This document shows positions 34,445-36,292 of a stretch of 36,292 nucleotides of DNA, piece after piece (within the stretch, counting starts at the first letter, position 1; each line of letters begins with the position of its first letter). Below the pieces are notes generated by a model. The model worked only from the letters and a program-made list of their open reading frames with translations. It was not told the origin of the DNA and did no database searches. This stretch comes from Candidatus Pacearchaeota archaeon (GTDB taxonomy: Archaea > Nanobdellota > Nanobdellia > Pacearchaeales > GW2011-AR1): the NCBI GenBank assembly GCA_023132255.1, contig JAGLYK010000019.1, positions 1 to 36,292 on the forward strand, given 5' to 3'. The translations under genes and the position numbers were made by a program.

Positions 34445-35299
34445 ATGCTAAAAAACACTATAACTCTTGCTAAACTTACAGAAGCAAAAATATTTAGTTC
34501 TTTACATGGCAATGGTCTTTATGATTCTTTAATAGAATGTAAATCAGAAGGATTTAGACCTTTGTTTATTCCTGAATTTATTGATTTGGTAATGAATGCA
34601 GAGGAGGAATCTGAATTAGGAGCAAGAATTTGGTCCTCTTATTTGAGTTATAACTGGGTTACCCCAAGTGCAAAAATTTTTGGTAAATCTAAAAAAGGAA
34701 ATAAAATCGTGGTTTATGCACATGTTCCTACCCTTTCTTCAGATATTGAAAGATTATCAATTAAAAGTGAAATAGAATTGTATGAAATTTTTACAAAAAG
34801 AATAACTCCTCAAAGTGAGATTGAAAGACTTCTTGAATTAGAAGACAATGAAAATGTTTGTGTTCATGATTATCTTGATGAAAAGCAAAAAAGTAAATTT
34901 ACGCTTGGTGAAGCATTAGAAAAAACAAGATTATCTTCTTTAGTTGGAGGTAGGAATAGAGCAGAAAAAATTATAAAAAAATTAGAAAAAAAAGAAATAG
35001 AAACTTTAGAAATAAATGATTCTGATATTTATTGTAGCCCTAAACCCCAAACAAGCGAACAATATTCTAATACTCGTTTAATTGAACTTAAAACCCCCTG
35101 GATTATCTCTAGTTGGAATAATCTTAGTCGTACATTTTTCTTAGGAGTTAGAGATAAATACCCTGTTTTGGAAAAAGCTGTTCTTGATTTTAATTCAGTA
35201 TTTAAACAAGTTTGTGAAGTTTCAGAAGATTATGTCCCAACAAGAAGTAAAGAGGAATTTGTTTATAATCTTAAAAGATTGTTTGGAGTGAAAGAATAA
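34445..35299 (+). CDS. Hypothetical protein
   Basis: 284 aa continuous ORF with typical composition; no family recognised. Confidence 0.7.
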   Translation: MLKNTITLAKLTEAKIFSSLHGNGLYDSLIECKSEGFRPLFIPEFIDLVMNAEEESELGARIWSSYLSYNWVTPSAKIFGKSKKGNKIVVYAHVPTLSSDIERLSIKSEIELYEIFTKRITPQSEIERLLELEDNENVCVHDYLDEKQKSKFTLGEALEKTRLSSLVGGRNRAEKIIKKLEKKEIETLEINDSDIYCSPKPQTSEQYSNTRLIELKTPWIISSWNNLSRTFFLGVRDKYPVLEKAVLDFNSVFKQVCEVSEDYVPTRSKEEFVYNLKRLFGVKE

Positions 35300-36118
35300 T
35301 TACCAAATATCTAACTCTCCCTTGTTGTTCTTTTTTTCAATTTCTGTTTCAGGAGAATTTCCCCAGGCAGGGCAAATATTTTTATATTCACACCAGTCAC
35401 AAAGTTTAGAAATGGAATGAGGGAATTTTTCTGTTGCTTCTATTTGATTTATTAGTGCAAGTGTTTCTTGCTTGAGTTGATGTAATTGCTGGTTTGTTCT
35501 TTTGGAGCAGATTTTTTGATTGTGGGCGAGGTAATGCCAGATTAAAATTACTTTTTTGTCCTGCCCGAACATGTCCTTGACACCTATTGAGTATAATGCG
35601 AGCTGCCTGTCCTGGTCTATTTTTTCCTGGTTTGGAAGAAAGTTCGCAGTTTTGTAATCATGGACTTCGTATTCACTGGTTTTTGCATTGTGAACCAGTC
35701 TGTCTATAAATCCCTGAAGTTTGTATTTTCCTTCTTCATCAAGATTTATTAATATTTTTTTTTCTATTTCAATTGTGCCATCATCAAAAGGCTGGTGCTT
35801 TGTATAATAATTAATAATGAATTCAACGCCTTTGTCAAAATAATTTTTTGATGTTAAATCTTTTTTTACTATGATTATTTCTGGCTTGTAATTCTCCTCC
35901 CATTTTTCTGCGTAATAAACAATTGTTGCATCTATTGTCGGGAGTTTGTTATCCTGCACTTGAGTGTAGAGCCATTCCAAAGTGTCGTGAACTGTTTTTC
36001 CTAAATGAATTTCAATTGTCTTTTCTATTTCAGGGATTATTTTGTCAATGTATCTGTATTTGAATTTAAGAGGGCATTGTTCAAAAGTAGATAAACGAGA
36101 ATGTGAATAAATTACCAT
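35300..36118 (-). CDS. PD-(D/E)XK nuclease family protein (RecB/Cas4-like)
   Basis: YSHSRLSTFEQCPLKFKYRYID; HLGKTVHDTLEWLY; YEVHDYKTAN; C-terminal Cys cluster LCDWCEYKNICPAW. Confidence 0.85.
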   Translation of the reverse strand: MVIYSHSRLSTFEQCPLKFKYRYIDKIIPEIEKTIEIHLGKTVHDTLEWLYTQVQDNKLPTIDATIVYYAEKWEENYKPEIIIVKKDLTSKNYFDKGVEFIINYYTKHQPFDDGTIEIEKKILINLDEEGKYKLQGFIDRLVHNAKTSEYEVHDYKTANFLPNQEKIDQDRQLALYSIGVKDMFGQDKKVILIWHYLAHNQKICSKRTNQQLHQLKQETLALINQIEATEKFPHSISKLCDWCEYKNICPAWGNSPETEIEKKNNKGELDIW

Positions 36119-36150
36119 GAGTAATTAAAGAAAAAATAAGGTTATAAAGT

Positions 36151-36292
36151 TTATTGAGAATTGTTTTCAACAATCTCATCTACTGAGGATTGTTCTTCTG
36201 TTTCTTCTTCTGTGTCTTCTGTTTGATTATCCTCTTTAATATCTCTTGCTAAAAATCCCCACCAAGGATTTCTTATTTTGATTATTTCTCCT
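36151..36292 (-). CDS. Partial ORF, C-terminal end only, acidic tail
   Basis: Minus strand reads ...EIIKIRNPWWGFLARDIKEDNQTEDTEEETEEQSSVDEIVENNSQ*; 5' end lies beyond the window. Confidence 0.5.
   Translation of the reverse strand, partial: GEIIKIRNPWWGFLARDIKEDNQTEDTEEETEEQSSVDEIVENNSQ

Noticed and set aside
35300-36118. PD-(D/E)XK protein as a CRISPR Cas4
   Set aside because: It has the Cas4/RecB-like nuclease motifs and Cys cluster, but there is no array or other cas gene; called only at superfamily level.
1-36292. tRNA or rRNA genes
   Set aside because: No convincing cloverleaf, TPsiC (GGTTCRANYCC) arm or rRNA core sequence noticed on reading; a tRNAscan-SE/Infernal run would settle it.

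Overview
AT-rich archaeal window. The eS28, L7Ae, eL24, Kae1 and archaeal YchF/OBG genes place it in Archaea; the small genes, the Woesearchaeota/Pacearchaeota-style surface proteins and the gyrase genes suggest a DPANN lineage (inference). Layout: housekeeping block (YchF-like GTPase, DUF167, PyrB, MBL hydrolase, metallopeptidase, DUF192-like, Lys-rich protein, nucleotidyltransferase, Kae1, L7Ae-S28e-L24e); a cell-surface/secreted protein island at ~8.0-27.1 kb; then gyrB, small enzymes, gyrA and a PD-(D/E)XK nuclease. Most interesting signal: a dispersed family of short GC-rich palindromic elements. They occur between genes and also in frame inside conserved genes, including a loop of Kae1 and the GyrA C-terminal domain. 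Copies differ by paired changes that keep the stems base-paired even when both changes alter the amino acids. This resembles Rickettsia palindromic elements, but in an archaeon. Second: a two-cassette surface locus (subunit or adhesin plus accessory protein plus Ig-like membrane anchor) that may be an uncharacterised surface assembly system. Also found: a decayed RelBE module flanked by imperfect direct repeats, and a twice-frameshifted membrane metal-dependent hydrolase gene.
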